DNA of 64,000 bases from Ehretia macrophylla. Lineage: Eukaryota; Streptophyta; Magnoliopsida; Boraginales; Ehretiaceae. The stretch's first letter is position 1. Every line of letters starts with the position of its first letter. The notes under the pieces were generated by a model. The model saw only the letters and a program-made list of their open reading frames with translations, did not search any database and had not been told where the DNA came from. Where the stretch lies: NCBI GenBank assembly GCA_037974665.1, contig CM075780.1:3630501-3694500 (forward strand), given 5' to 3'. This document shows positions 37,116-49,553 of the stretch, piece by piece. Both the position numbers and the translations under genes were made by a program.

Positions 37116-38590
37116 TCATGCAATCTTAGAGAAATCATTCACGAACCTCCGATAATAGCCCGCTAGACCAAGAAAACTCCGAACCTCCGTAACATTTCCC
37201 GGCTTCTTCCAAGACATCACTGCATCAATCTTTGTTGGATCCACCGCTATTTCCTCTTGGGATATGATATGCCCCAAAAATGCAATCTGCTGCAGCCAAA
37301 ATTCACACTTGCTAAACTTTGCATACAATTGGTGCTCTCGAAGTTTCTGCAGTACCAACCGCAGATGTTGCTCATGCTCCGCCTCTGATTTCGAGTATAC
37401 CAAAATATCATCAATGAAGATCACCACAAATTGGTCCAAGTAGGGTTGAAACACCCTGTGCATCAAATCCATAAAAGCTGCAGGGGCATTAGTTAGTCCA
37501 AAAGGCATCACCACATATTCATAATGTCCATATCTCATCCTGAAAGCCGTTTTAGGCACATCTTCCTTCTTGATCCGTAACTGATAATACCCTTGCCTCA
37601 AGTCGAGTTTCGAATACACTTTGGGTCCTTGCAATTGATCAAATAACTCGTCAATCAGGGGAAGTGGGTATTTATTCTTGACAGTCACTTGGTTCAAACC
37701 TCGGTAGTCAATGCATAGCCTTAACGTTGCGTCCTTCTTCTTCACAAATAGAACTGGTGCACCCCACGGTGAAGAACTCGGTTGGACAAACCCCTTCTTC
37801 AGCAATCCTTGCAATTGGTCCTTCAATTCTTGTAGCTCGGCCGGTGCCATACGATAGGGAGCTTTAGATATCGGCTGGGTGCCCGACAGCAACTCTATAA
37901 TAAACTCGATTTCCCGATTTGGGGGTAAACCGGGTAATTCTTCTGGAAACACATCTGCACAGTCTTTGATCACAGGCATCTCCTCCAACTTAGCTTTATC
38001 CGATTGCTTGTTGATAAGGTAAGCCAAGTATCTGCTGCACCCTTTCCTCAAGGACTTTACTACTTTTGTAGATGAAATAATGGAACTCCCAGTGAAATCT
38101 CTTCGACCCACAATCTCCAGTATTGGTTGATCAGGTACCCGGAACGTTATAATCTTCGCCCGGCAATCCAGTTGGACATGATGTTTTGCCAGCCAGTTTA
38201 TCCCTAAAATAACCTCATAGTCTCGAAAAGGTAATACAATAAGATTGGCTGAGAATTCCCTATCCTTAATTTGGATTTTACATGCTTTACAAGCTGAACT
38301 AGTTACAAGTTTAGAACCCATTGGAGTACCAACTTCTACTTCATATGGCAAACATACAACTTTCAATTTCACACGTTCCACACATAAGGGAGTAATAAAT
38401 GAATGAGTAGCACCAGGATCAATTAACACCTTAACAGGTTGATTCAGTATGAAGAATGTACCTTCAACAACAGCGGTTTCATCTGGAATCTCCTCGCACT
38501 CAATAGCATAGGCTCGAGCCTGGACCCTAGGAACTGGAGTCTTGCCTCTACTGGCGGGTTTACCCTGATTCTGTCCCCCTTGCCATTTAG
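37116..38590 (-). pseudogene. pol: Element C protease and reverse transcriptase (broken pol)
   Basis: An open stretch of about 490 codons. Protease loop [12 protein letters not shown] comes first, then the linker, then reverse transcriptase with [33 protein letters not shown] and FIDDILVYS. It stops at TGA 37116-37118, where element A has a glycine codon. It is out of frame with gag because of a single-base loss just after the second zinc knuckle (38589-38591), where A reads through in one frame. Confidence 0.94.
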
Positions 38591-39613
38591 GCAATCCTTA
38601 ACCCGGTGCCGTTCGCTGCCACAACCCATACATTTCCCCAATTTTCTCCAACACTGGGCCTCGGTGTGGCCCTTCTTGTTACAGTACGAACAGATGGCAG
38701 TCTGAGAAGCAGGTGAACTACCTGTGGATCCGCAGGTGGAAGAGGCTAATGTCGCTTTAGTCGGGCCACAGTTATTCACTAACGTATTCTGGCTCTGGCC
38801 TTGACCGCGACTCTGACTCTGGAATTTCCTCTACTAACCTGGAGGCTGGTAAGGTTTCTTGCTTGGCTGGCTCGAACCAGCTCCATCTAGTTTCCTCTTC
38901 TCAACTCGAGAGGCAGCAGCAAAAAGAGCAGAGTAAGTATCGAAGTCATGAGAAGCTAACTGGTCGTGAATCTCTGGCCTCAATCCAACAGTAAATTTCC
39001 ACATTTTTGCCTCCGGAGTACAAACCATATATTGAGCATAACGGGACAGTCGATCAAAACGTGCCTCGTACTGGGCCACCGTCATATTACCCTGAGTCAA
39101 GTGCATGAACTCCTCGATCCACCTCTGCCTGGAAACTGCAGGTACATATTTCTCCTTAAATACCTTAACGAAATTACCCCACAAGAGAGGCGTCTGATCA
39201 GTCTCCCACAATGCCTCTATAGTGTGCCACCAATGCTCGGCATCCCCGGGCAACAGAAATACAGCAAACTCCACTTTATCTTCATCTGTATAATCAAGTG
39301 GCCTGAAAATCTTCTCGATCTCAGACAGCCAAGCCTCTGCTTTCTCATCATCAACTTCCCCGTAGAATTTAGATGGGCAAAAGTCAAGGAATTCCCTCAT
39401 TCTGCTATGTCTCCCATGATTACCCTCATTCCTGTTGTTGATGTTGTTGTTGTTGGCTTCACGAGCATCCTGACGCTCCATCACACGTGATACACGATCC
39501 ATGGCATTTGCCATCATATTAAACATAGCTATACCGGGATTAGTCTGATAGGCATCCCCGGTCTCTTGAGGTTCACCGCTCCTATTAGTAGTATGGGTAC
39601 TAGGGCCAGCAAT
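38591..39613 (-). pseudogene. gag: Element C gag with zinc knuckles (start lost)
   Basis: Aligned to A, the start codon is ATT (39611-39613). The first in-frame ATG is at 39526. The capsid core is readable (KFYGEVDDEKAEAWL, AEHWWHTIEALW, FKEKYVPAVSR). TAG at 38834-38836 (CAG in A) cuts it. After the stop, the same frame encodes two CCHC knuckles (38591-38692): CSYCNKKGHTEAQC and [14 protein letters not shown]. Confidence 0.92.
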
Positions 39614-39849
39614 CTATAGGCACAAATTACGATGTACAATTTATTAAAATATGACAATTAAGAATCTAACGCATAAGATATGCAACATAGCATAGATACA
39701 ATTCTAAAAACATTTAAGGCATATAAGTCACTTAAGCACAGAGAACATAGAAGGCACATTTATCACACAATAACACATAAACAAGTCATCCTAATTATCT
39801 TAGGGCTCTACCCACGGTCCGAGAGTTAAACCCAGTTTAAGCAATCTAA

Positions 39850-39863
39850 GCTCTCTGATACCA
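39850..39863 (-). other. Primer-binding site of element C, with 2-bp insertion
   Basis: The minus strand reads TGGTATCAGAGAGC, compared with TGGTATCAGAGC in A and B. The added AG is a duplication of the AG dinucleotide and would limit pairing with the tRNA to ten bases. Confidence 0.85.
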
Positions 39864-39875
39864 TTTCTTCTAAGG

Positions 39876-41883
39876 TGTCACGCCCTAACCCGGCCTATAA
39901 GGTTAGACTAGGGTGTGAACTAACATTCAAGTAATATCACGTACTTAGCTGTTGATGAAGATTAACACCTAATGATTTGGTCTAAACTCCAAAGTTTTTT
40001 CGAAAAACCGGCAGCATAACGGTTGTAATTGGCCCTTTGGTTTAACCTAATTCTCTAAACGCCTCAAATGTTTACCATCTCAAATTCATTTCCAACTAAG
40101 ATTACTACTTTACCATCAATTGAATGGCCTATTGGCTATTTCGACATCCCGTTTGGTTTACAACCTAGAATGATGCTATGTCTCGTTTGTTTGTTTGACC
40201 TCGTTTCAAAATATACCTGTTTATGATTGGATAAATTCATTTACTTAGTCCTCACTAATGCATCATAACCTATGATAATACTAGCGGTAATAAAAGCATA
40301 ACGATCATAGTAATGTCTAGTATAAGTCTATTTAGTATAAGTACAAACCAAAATTAGACCCCAAATTACAATGGGGGTCTTTTACATCATGACATCGAGT
40401 AACACAAAAGGAAATAGTCTTCAAGTAACATAAAATTCACAAGTAGTCACGTTCAAGCAAAACAACAATGACAGGCAATTACTCCAGGGGTTCATCATTA
40501 GATACATTGTCCTCGGGTACTTGTACCTGTTCTTCTTCACTTGTGATGAAAAAGAGGATGAGTCCTTATGAACTCAGCTAGGGGGAAACGAGAAATATGT
40601 TTTGAAACTCATTTTTCGGTTCAATTATGAAAACTCCTTTTTGAAAACATGTCACGTATTGCAAATAACAAGGTACACAAATATATGAAACAAATCGAGT
40701 AACATATACATTTACCAATCATTTCAAGGATACAGTGAGCATTTGCTCTCAATTTCAATTGCGATACAATTGTTGCGGCCAACTTCAATAATCCACTTAT
40801 CACTCCCAATTGGGTGTACTCCGGATGTACCCCGAAACCTACGACCCAACTCTCCGAGGGTCGAATGCCAAGCGAGAGAGGGCATTGATCCATGGTAGTC
40901 ATGGGAGCACCGGTAAGCCCTATGCCACCCGGCGTTCGTGAAATGCTACCATGCCACAATGAAATGTTGCAACCTCATATGCAATGCACATTTATAACAT
41001 TTAACATATCACATTAGGAGGACAACAAAGTAGGTCGCCTCCGAACAGTTATAAGATCGTACGTTGTCAAGTAGTCAAACAAGGCACGATAAGACAAGTA
41101 ATTTCACTTGAAAGACATATAAAGCCATGTGAATATTAAACGGGCAGCCATGTAACACATGTAAGTCAAGCCATATAACTCATTTCGAAGTCCATGTAAT
41201 CAAGTGGTACGATTATTCAACATGCAACAACATTTACGTGGGTTTGGTTACAAGAAAAACTTATTTGACAACATGCAATGGTCGAAATCACATTTGAAGT
41301 TATAAGACATTTACGGGCAGCCCATTAATCATATAATTTCCACACAATATACAAATGAACAATACTTAGCAAAACTACCTAGTCATTAGGGTTTCCATTT
41401 CGTGTATATTCGTGCAATTTGAGCCTCAACCCAACTCAAAGTCAATCTCAAACCATGCATCATTTAATTCAACATCCTCAAACATTCAAAACAGTCCACA
41501 CAACATCCCGAAGCTACAATCCAAAGCATTTAATTCAACAAGAGAAGTCACCATAATTCTTCTATTGAGTTGAATTAGGATTATTATATTGATAGTGGAT
41601 TTTGTAGGATTGTTTAATAGTCTAGTGCTCCGTGAAAGATGCTTTCTTGATTAGCGTGAAGGCACGCTTTCCTAGGTCTAGGACACGTACTACAAGGTAG
41701 GACACGAACTACAAGACAAATGCCCGTTTTTCAAGTAAATGCACGCAACCCTAATTGAATGCACGTAATTCAATGTATGGCACATAAAATGAACACAATT
41801 CTTAAACCTAGGTCATGGCACGCAAATCTAGGTTAGGGCACACAAAGTGAGGTTTCGCACGTAAATCGGGGTCGGGCCTCACA
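39876..41883 (-). repeat. Element C 5' LTR (right), internally deleted
   Basis: 2008 bp. It matches the other LTR of C except for a gap of about 1512 bp whose junction is at about 41558-41565, between two TTCTA or TTTCTA words. The lost part contains the CT-rich region and the donor side of the putative LTR intron. Confidence 0.94.
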
Positions 41884-41888
41884 ACATG
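41884..41888. repeat. Target site duplication of element C, right copy (ACATG)
   Basis: Exact repeat of 31533-31537. Confidence 0.95.
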
Positions 41889-42960
41889 ACTATGAACCCA
41901 GCTTAGTAACATTAATGTTGGAGATATATTGGCGGGCATTAAGTGTTCGAAGGAATGACTAGGTCGCTAAGTGTGTAGGACCATTGCCTTCTAAAGTATG
42001 ACGTAACCTTGGATTGAGATGAGTGAAATTTATTTGAGGTTGAAACTATTCGTCTTAGGAGTTTTGGATAAGATTAAAAGAAAATTTTGAAGCCTTGTGA
42101 CTTGAAAATAGAGATTTGAATAAGGAAATAAATTGTGGATCACAAGCTGATGAAATTTACTTGTAAGAGTTGAACTAGTGTATCATAATTAGTTTACCTA
42201 TGCAATTTCGATGGCAATTTGTTGGTGGTACTTAATAAACCTTAGAGTTTGAGTTTCATGAATCTCAACGGTCTTTCTCCTTGATTACAAGCGTAAAGGT
42301 TAACGGAACTGGGGAAGAATGTTAGTGAATAGAAGTCTGTAACCGGGAGACTAGTCATTAGAAGATTTGTTAATCTAACGTACCTACGAGATAAGGATTA
42401 TGATATTGTCGATAGATGACGATTTGAGATGGATTAGTTGTTTGGTGAGTTCTTATTGAAGATAGGGTCGTGTTGTAGAAATGATCCATAACATGTATAG
42501 GTCCTACATGTTAGCAATTTTGAAGCTAGTAGATAGGATATGTAAATCGGATATAGACCTATCATCTTGAAATTAGCGTATGTCACCCTAGGATCATGGA
42601 ATTATTGTGATATTCCTTTTGAGGTATGAATGCGAGATTGATACAACATGAGTCATGATTTTGGAGTTATAGTTATATAGTCTGAATACCGATGCAGCCT
42701 TGATGACTATGTATGGAGATTCAAACCTTAGTTAATAAACTTGACCTTAAGATCAAATGGAGAATAGAGTCGTTCAAAGGAGAGAACTGTAAATGTAGAG
42801 GTCACACCGAACTAAATGATTGGAGAAACATAGGAAGTGAATTGGTTGTGGTAAGAGATCGCCAAAAACGGGATGAACCGGAGTAGGAAGAATAACAAGG
42901 GTCAGAATCCGTCTAAATGACCTCAATAGGCAGGAATGAATTTTGGGACGAAATTATTTT
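41889..42960 (+). mobile_element. Non-coding internal domain of B, right part
   Basis: Continues the internal domain after the nested element. No recognisable frame. Its last 60 bp before the polypurine tract resemble the pol 3' end of A and C (a GAATTTxGGGACGAAATT block), the only remnant of an autonomous ancestor I can see. Confidence 0.8.
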
Positions 42961-42973
42961 AAAGAGGGGAGGA
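42961..42973 (+). other. Polypurine tract of B
   Basis: AAAGAGGGGAGGA immediately before LTR 2, identical to the tract at 25987-25999 before LTR 1. Confidence 0.9.
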
Positions 42974-45900
42974 TGTGAGGCCTGATCCCGAATAACGTGT
43001 ATTACCTCGATTTGCGTGCCATAGACCAAGAATGATATGACTGACCTTTGATTACACGCCCTGTCTTGGTTTTCGTGCATGCCTCGTCATTTGTGACTTG
43101 ACCTGGAATTATGTGCCCTAATCCTCGACTTATGTGCCCCGACTTTGAATTGCGTGCATTATCTCGTTTTGCGTGCCTTGACCTTGAATTGCGTGTCCTA
43201 ACCTAGGTTTAAGAGTCGTACCTCAATTTACGTGCATTGCATTGAATTACGTGCATTCATTTAGGGTTGCGTGCATTTACTTGAAAAATGTGCATTCGTC
43301 TCGTAGTTCGTGTCCTACCTCGTAGTGCGTGCCCTAGATCTAGGAATCCGTGCCACCACGTTAATCAAGAATGAATCCTACACAAAGCACTAGACATTAA
43401 AATAATCCTACACAATCCACTAACCAATATTATATTCATAATTCAAATTCTCTACAAACTCCACTAACAATAAAATAATACTAAACTATTCCTACATTTC
43501 CCACTATCTATTATTCTATTCATAATTCAACTCATCAACAAACATTCCTATATTTTATTCTACCAAGATTCCCTCATTCCCCAACATTCCTATGACAATT
43601 CTAATGACACAAATGCATAAAAAATTAGTCCTAGACAAACTATGACAAAACACTTAACACAATGCATAAAAAAATTGCTCAAATTCTCCTCAAATCTCCA
43701 CCATTTTCGACCAAACCACCTATGCCCATGCTAACATTTTAAATTCCATCTTGAAGACACAAAAAAATCAGAATTTAATAGCCCAAGGCTGACCATTGCT
43801 TTGATGAATGCAAAAAAGTTTAACTCCTTGTCACATTTTGTCATTTCTTCATTTCTTCCTCAACTTCTCTCTCTCCCTCTCATTCTCTCTCTCCATTTTG
43901 GTTTTGGCTGAGTTATCTCCACCTCCTAGCTCATCTTCTTCATCATATGGTGCAACAATACAAGCAACCATCAAAGAAACTCAAGCAAACAAGCTAAGAT
44001 ACGAAAACTACACATGCATGTCCTTTGAAGACTTCTATTCAGCCCTAGGTAAGCTTCTTGACTTCCATTTCTTTTCTTCATGTTCTAACCTCATGCATGT
44101 GCTAAGAGATTGATCACTAAGCTAGGAAAAATAGAGAAAAGCTAGTTGGAATCTCGGCTAAGCAAGAAGAAGAAGAGATTTGAGCTTCAACAAGGTTTTT
44201 GAGCATCTTTTGGGTTGATTGCAAAGGTGAGGGCTAAAACCTTTTGAAAACTCTTCAAAAATTCACATGCATGCTCATAAATGTATGTATTTTCTTCTGT
44301 ACTTGAGTTATATGGTCGTTCATAAGCTTAAACAACCATGCATGGCAAGATCTTGGCTTGAAAATGATGCTAGATGAAGTCAAATTGTTGACAGCTCTCT
44401 GACCAGTCTGTTTCGAGGTAAGTTTAGATAGGAAAATGATGTTGAAAATACATGAAAATTGGTAGGTGACTATTTTGGACAGTTTTGAACATTTTTCCCA
44501 GAAATAGGCGAAGCAAATTTTGACTCTAAGGTCCTCAAAATGGCAAATCGTTAAAATGTGTCCAAATCTGGAAATCTGGAAAAATGAAGCAGGTTTTGGT
44601 AGATGCACTGACCTTGTGGAACGAACCAAATTGGACTTAGTTAATGATGTCCAAAATGTATGAAATTTTGTGTGCTGCTAGATTATTCAGTTCTGGACAA
44701 CTTTGTCAGAAATGGACCAAGGCTAAAGCTGAACCTAAGGACCTCAAAAACGTCAATTACTGAAAAGTGTGCAAATCTGGACAGTTTTGTGCTACCTCAC
44801 TGTTTCGGCTATAACTAATGATTCCGAACTCCAATTGATGCAAGGTTTATTTCTGATTTTATTTAACTTATTAAGCTTTAATTTGACATCTTATTCACTG
44901 GATTTGGAGATTTTTTGATCATCCTATTGATTGTGAGAAAACAGCCTAATGCAGTAAGGGTTTCACTTAATGTTGTACTTAGAAAAATTGTTGTGACTCC
45001 TCTTGTTGAATTAAATGCCTGGGATTGTAGCTACGGGATGTTGTGTGGACTGTATTGAATGTTTGAGGATGTTGAATTAAATGATGCATGGTTTGAGATT
45101 GACTTTGAGTTGGGTTGAGGCTCAAATTGCATGAATATACACGAAATAGAAACCCTAATGACTAGGTAGTTTTGCTAAGTGTTGATCATTTGGATGTTGT
45201 GTGGAAATTATATGTTTAGTGGGCTGCCCGTAAATGTCTTATAACTTCAAATGTGATTTTGACCATTGCATGTTGTCAAATAAGCTTTTCTTGCAACCGA
45301 ACTCACGTAGATGTTGTTGCATGTTGAATAATCGTATCACTTGATTACATGGACTTCGAAATGAGCTATATGGCTTGACTTGCATGTGTTACATGGCTTC
45401 CCGTTTAATGTTCATATGGCTCTATATGTCTTTCAAGTGAAATTACTTGTCTTATCGTGCCTTGTTTGATTACTTGACAACGTGCGATCTTATAACTGCT
45501 CGGAGGCGACCTACTTTGTTGTCCTCCTAATGTGATATGTTAAATGTTATAAATGTGCATTGCATATGAGGTTGCAACCTTTTAGTGTGGCATGGTAGTG
45601 TTTCACGAACGCCGGGCAGCATAGGGCTTGCCGGTGCTACCGTGACTACCATGGTCCAATTCCCTCTCTCGCTTGGCATTCCACCCTCGGAGAGTTAGGT
45701 CGTAGGTTTCGGGGTACATCCGGAGTACACCCAATTGGGAGCTATAAGTGGATGATTGAAGTCGGCCGCAGCAATTGTATCGAAATTGAAATTGAGAGCA
45801 AATGCTCACCGTATCCTTGAAATGATTGGTAAATGTATCTGTTACTCGATTTGTTTCATATATTTGCGTACCTTATTATTTGTAATACGTGACATGTTTT

Positions 45901-46695
45901 CAAAAAGGAATTTTCATAATTGAACTGGAAAATGAGTTTCAAAACGTAATTCTCGTTTCCCCTCGCTGAGTTCATAAGGACTCACCCTCTTTTATCATCT
46001 CAAGTGAAGAAGATCAAGAACAGGTACCCAAGGACGATGTGCCTAACAATGGTTCCTTGGAGTGATTGTCTGTCCCAACGTGCTTTTGTGCTTGCCTGAA
46101 AGTGGTTGCTATATGGATGTTGTGTTTAATTGCAAACTACTCATTTCATTGATGTAAATGACCCCGTTGTAATTTGGGTCTAATTCTGGGATTGTACTAT
46201 CTATAACCGGACGAACTTTTATTTGGTTGTTTGCTTTCATTTTCTTAATTAATAGTTATCGTAGGCATTCAAACCACTAGATGAACAATCAACTAAGTTA
46301 ATTCTATCTAATTTCACTTAGGTGCTCATTTGCAAACTAAAGGATAATAGGTACTCGCATGATAGGAAATTGACAAATAAACGGGACATAGTTATCATGT
46401 TAGGCTTATTAACCAAATGAGACTTTCAAGATAAACTAGTAGGCAAATCGGTTGGTGACAAATAGGAGTCCTTAATGGAATTGGATTAATGATTGGAATA
46501 ATTAAGGCATTTAGAGGATTTGGTCAAACCAAAGAGCCCAATTACAGCCGTTATGCTGCCGGTTTACCGAAAAACTTTGGAGTTTAGACTAAACCATTAG
46601 GTGTTAAATCTTCATAAACAGCTAAGCACGTGACATTACTTGAATGTTTAGTTCACACCCTAGTCTAACCTTATAGGCCGGGTTGGGGTGAGACA
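42974..46695 (+). repeat. Complex B LTR 2 (3' LTR)
   Basis: 3722 bp, begins TGTGAGGCCT and ends TGAGACA. It is collinear with LTR 1, including the U3 array (about 42994-43365), CT-rich tract (about 43865-43895) and candidate splice sites. The 5S unit resumes at 46696 with AACAC, the presumed target duplication whose left partner is gone. Confidence 0.94.
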
Positions 46696-46727
46696 AACAC
46701 TTAAAGCAATTGTACCCTCAACATGAC

Positions 46728-46846
46728 GGGTGCGATCATACCAGCACTAATGAACCGGATCCCATCAGAACTCTGAAGTTCAGCGTGCTTGGGCGAGAGT
46801 AGTACTAGGATGGGTGACCCCCTGGGAAGCCCTCGTGTTGCACCGC
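46728..46846 (+). rRNA. 5S rRNA, copy 21
   Basis: Changes C26A, C47T, A54C (A box), T103C and C118G. The LTR of B ends only 32 bp upstream; the remaining 5S flank has the box TTAAAGC. C26A with A54C is shared with copy 24. Confidence 0.95.
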
Positions 46847-47404
46847 CTTTTCAATTTTTTTTGCACTGGTTAGGGTTTCCAAGATACTTTATCCACCAAA
46901 TCTCTATCACTGAATCCCACGGAACATTGGGCAAGACAACTTCGCTTCACATAGAGGCTGGGCCAGCAAACCGAGGGCGTAGGGTTTGTGACCAGGTCTC
47001 CGTCGCTCCGGTGCCCATAACTTTTGATCCGTAAGGAGTTACGCGGCGCACAGCATACCGTTGCAAAGCTCTCTGAGAGCTCTATGACTAAGGAAACCAA
47101 CTTGCTCACTGTGCCCATTTTTGGAGCCCAAAATCGAACGTTTTCATCAGATTCAGGCCACTTTTCTTCTTTTGCTCTGTTTTTCCGTCCCGAATCGTAC
47201 GTCGTGAACTGTTAAAAGGACGACAACCTGACTCGCGGGACATCAGAGGGCCCTAAAACATGTCGATATCACGTCTTGCGAGGATGCTGCGTTGTTGAAG
47301 TGGATGGGTTCTCATTAAGCCCATTGGGCCTTTTGAATGGGCCATTTCTCTAGGCTGGGACTGTGAACCGTTAACACATATAGGAATTGTGACCTCAACA
47401 TGAC

Positions 47405-47523
47405 TGGTGCGATCATACCAGCACTAATGCACTGGATCCCATCAGAACTCCGAAGTTAAGCATGCTTGGGCGAGAGTAGTACTAGGATAGGTGACCCCCT
47501 GGGAAGTCCTCGTGTTGCACACA
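47405..47523 (+). rRNA. 5S rRNA, copy 22
   Basis: Changes G1T, C29T, G58A (A box), G85A (C box), C117A and C119A. Upstream box ATATAGG. Helix I is damaged at both ends. Confidence 0.93.
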
Positions 47524-48081
47524 CTTTTCAATTTTTTTTGCCCTAGTTAGGGTTGCCAAGATACTTTATCCACCAAATCTCTATTACAGAATCGCACGGA
47601 ACATTGGGCAAGACAACTTCGCTTCACGTAGAGGTTGGGCCCGCAAACTGAGGGCGTAGGGTTTGTGACCAGGTCTCCGTCGCTCCGGTACCCATAACTT
47701 TTGATCCGTAAGGAGTTACGCGGCGCACAACATACCGTTGCAAAACTCTCTGAGAGCTCTACGACGAGGGCAGCAAGCTAGCGTGCTATGCCCATTTTTA
47801 GAGCTCAAAATCGAACGTTTTCATTAGTTTCAAGCCACTTTTCTTCTTTTGCTCTGTTTTTCCGTCTTGAATCGTACGTCGTGAATTGTTAAAAGGACGA
47901 CATCCTGATTCGCGGGACATCAAAGGGCCGTACAACGTGTCGATATCACGTCTTGCGAGGATGCTGCGTTGTTGAAGCGGTTGGGTTGTCATTAAGATCG
48001 TTGGGCCTTTTGAATGGGCCATCTCTCTAGGCTGGGACTGTGAACCGTTAACACATAAAGCAATTGTGCCCTCAACAAGAT

Positions 48082-48200
48082 GGGTGCGATCATACCAGCA
48101 CTAATGCACCGGATCCCATAAGAATTCCGAAGTTAAGCGTGCTTGGGGGAGAGTAGTACTAGGATGGGTGACCCCCTGGGAAGTCCTCATGTTGTACCCC
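48082..48200 (+). rRNA. 5S rRNA, copy 23
   Basis: Changes C39A, C44T, C67G (intermediate element), G108A and C114T. Upstream box ATAAAGC; -1 is T. Confidence 0.94.
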
Positions 48201-48758
48201 ATTTTCAATTTTTTGTGCCCTGGTTAGGGTTGCCAAGTTTCTTTATCCACCAAATCTCTATTACTGAATCCCACTGAACATTGGGCAAGAAAACTTCGCT
48301 TCATGTAGAGGCTGGGCCCGCAAACCGAGGGCGTAGGGTTTGTTACCAGGTATCCGTCGCTCCGGTGCCCATAACTTTTGATCCGTAAGGAGTTACGCAG
48401 CGCACAACATACTGTTGCAAAGCTCTCTGAAAGCTCTACGACGGGGGCAGCCAGCTTGCTTGCTATGCCCGTTTTTGGAGCCCAAAATCGAACGTTTTCA
48501 TCAGTTTTAGGCCACTTTTCTTCTTTTACTCTGTTTTTCCAACGCGGATCGTACGTCGTGAACTGTTAAAAGGACGACAACCTGACTCATGGGACATCAG
48601 TGGGCCCAACAACGTGTTGAGATCACGTCTTGCGAGGATGCTGCGTTGTTGAAGCGGATGGGTTGTCGTTAAGCCCATAGGGCCTTTTGAATGGGCCATC
48701 TCTCTAGGTTGGGACTGTGAACCGTTAACAGATAAAGCAATTGTGCCCTCAACATGAT

Positions 48759-48877
48759 GGGTACGATCATACCAGCACTAATGAACCGGATCCCATCAGA
48801 ACTCCGAAGTTCAGCTTGCTTGGGTGAGAGTAGTACTAGGATGGGTGAGCCCCTGGGAAGTCCTCGTGTTGCACCCC
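48759..48877 (+). rRNA. 5S rRNA, copy 24
   Basis: Changes G5A, C26A, A54C and G58T (A box), C67T (intermediate element) and C91G (C box). Upstream box ATAAAGC; -1 is T. Internal promoter hits make it a weak candidate for transcription. Confidence 0.93.
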
Positions 48878-49434
48878 CTTTTCAATTTTTTTTGCCCTGG
48901 TTAGGGTTGCCAAGATACATTATCCACGAAATCTCTATTACTGAATCCCACGGAACATTGGGCAAGACAACTTCGATTCACGTAGAGGCTGGGCCCGCAA
49001 ACCGAGGGCGTAGGGTTTATGACCAGGTCTCCGTCGCTTTGGTGCCCATAACTTTTGATCCGTTAGGAGTTACGCGGTGCACAGCATACCGTTGCAAAAT
49101 CTCTGAGAGCTCTACGACGAGGGCAGTCAGCTTGCTCGTTGTGCCCATTTTTGGAGCCCAAAATCGAATGTTTTCATCAGTTTCAGGGCACTTTTCTTCT
49201 TTTGCTCTGTTTTTCTGTCCCTGATCGTATGTCGTGAACAGTTAAAAGGACGACAACCTGACTCGCGGGACATCAGAGGGCCCTACAATGTGTCGATATC
49301 ACATCTCGCGAGGATGCTGCATTGTTGAAGTGGATGGGTTGTCGTTAAGCCCATTGGGCCTTTTGAATGGGCCATCTCTCTAGGCTGGGACTATGAACCA
49401 TTAACACATATAGGAATTGTGCCCTCAACGTGAC

Positions 49435-49553
49435 GGGTGCGATCATACCAGCACTAATGCACCGGATCCCATCAGAACTCCGAAGTTAAGCGTGCTTGGG
49501 CGAGAGTAGTACTACGATGGGTGACCCCCTAGGAAGTCCTCGTGTTGCACACC
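49435..49553 (+). rRNA. 5S rRNA, copy 25
   Basis: Three changes: G81C and G97A (C box) and C117A. Upstream box ATATAGG. It shares C117A with copy 22, three units back. Confidence 0.95.

Larger units (their letters stand above)
31538..41883 (-). mobile_element. Element C: chromovirus nested in B, minus orientation
   Basis: 10.3 kb. The 3' LTR is 31538-35057 and the 5' LTR 39876-41883, the latter shortened by about 1.5 kb. Gag-pol content and order match element A. The LTRs differ at about 6 of the first 275 bp aligned by hand, fewer than in A, so C looks younger. Lesions: gag ATG changed to ATT (39611-39613), TAG in gag (38834-38836), a one-base loss near 38590, and stops at 37116, 36474 and 36243. 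Confidence 0.96.
25801..46695 (+). mobile_element. Complex B: tandem-LTR non-coding retrotransposon carrying nested element C
   Basis: Order: 199 bp of internal tail with its polypurine tract (25801-25999), LTR 1 (26000-29718), primer-binding site and internal domain (29719-31537), nested element C, rest of the internal domain (41889-42973), LTR 2 (42974-46695). A tail in front of LTR 1 means the locus was once LTR-internal-LTR-internal-LTR and has lost its left end. Without C, the B internal domain is about 2.9 kb and shows no gag or pol motif, as in large retrotransposon derivatives. It uses the same LTR ends, primer-binding site and polypurine tract type as A and C, so it was probably mobilised by their proteins. 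Confidence 0.9.

Noticed and set aside
38966..39490. A 174-codon plus-strand frame in element C.
   Set aside because: It is antisense to the capsid region of gag and has no recognisable domain; a shadow of coding constraint.
43808..44113. A 101-codon frame in LTR 2 of B.
   Set aside because: It crosses the CT-rich tract and the candidate splice donor, is not kept open in LTR 1 or D, and has low-complexity composition.
26000..46695. Reading LTR 1 and LTR 2 of B with everything between them as one simple full-length insertion.
   Set aside because: A polypurine tract with internal tail lies in front of LTR 1, and there is no target duplication on the left, so the locus is a rearranged tandem.
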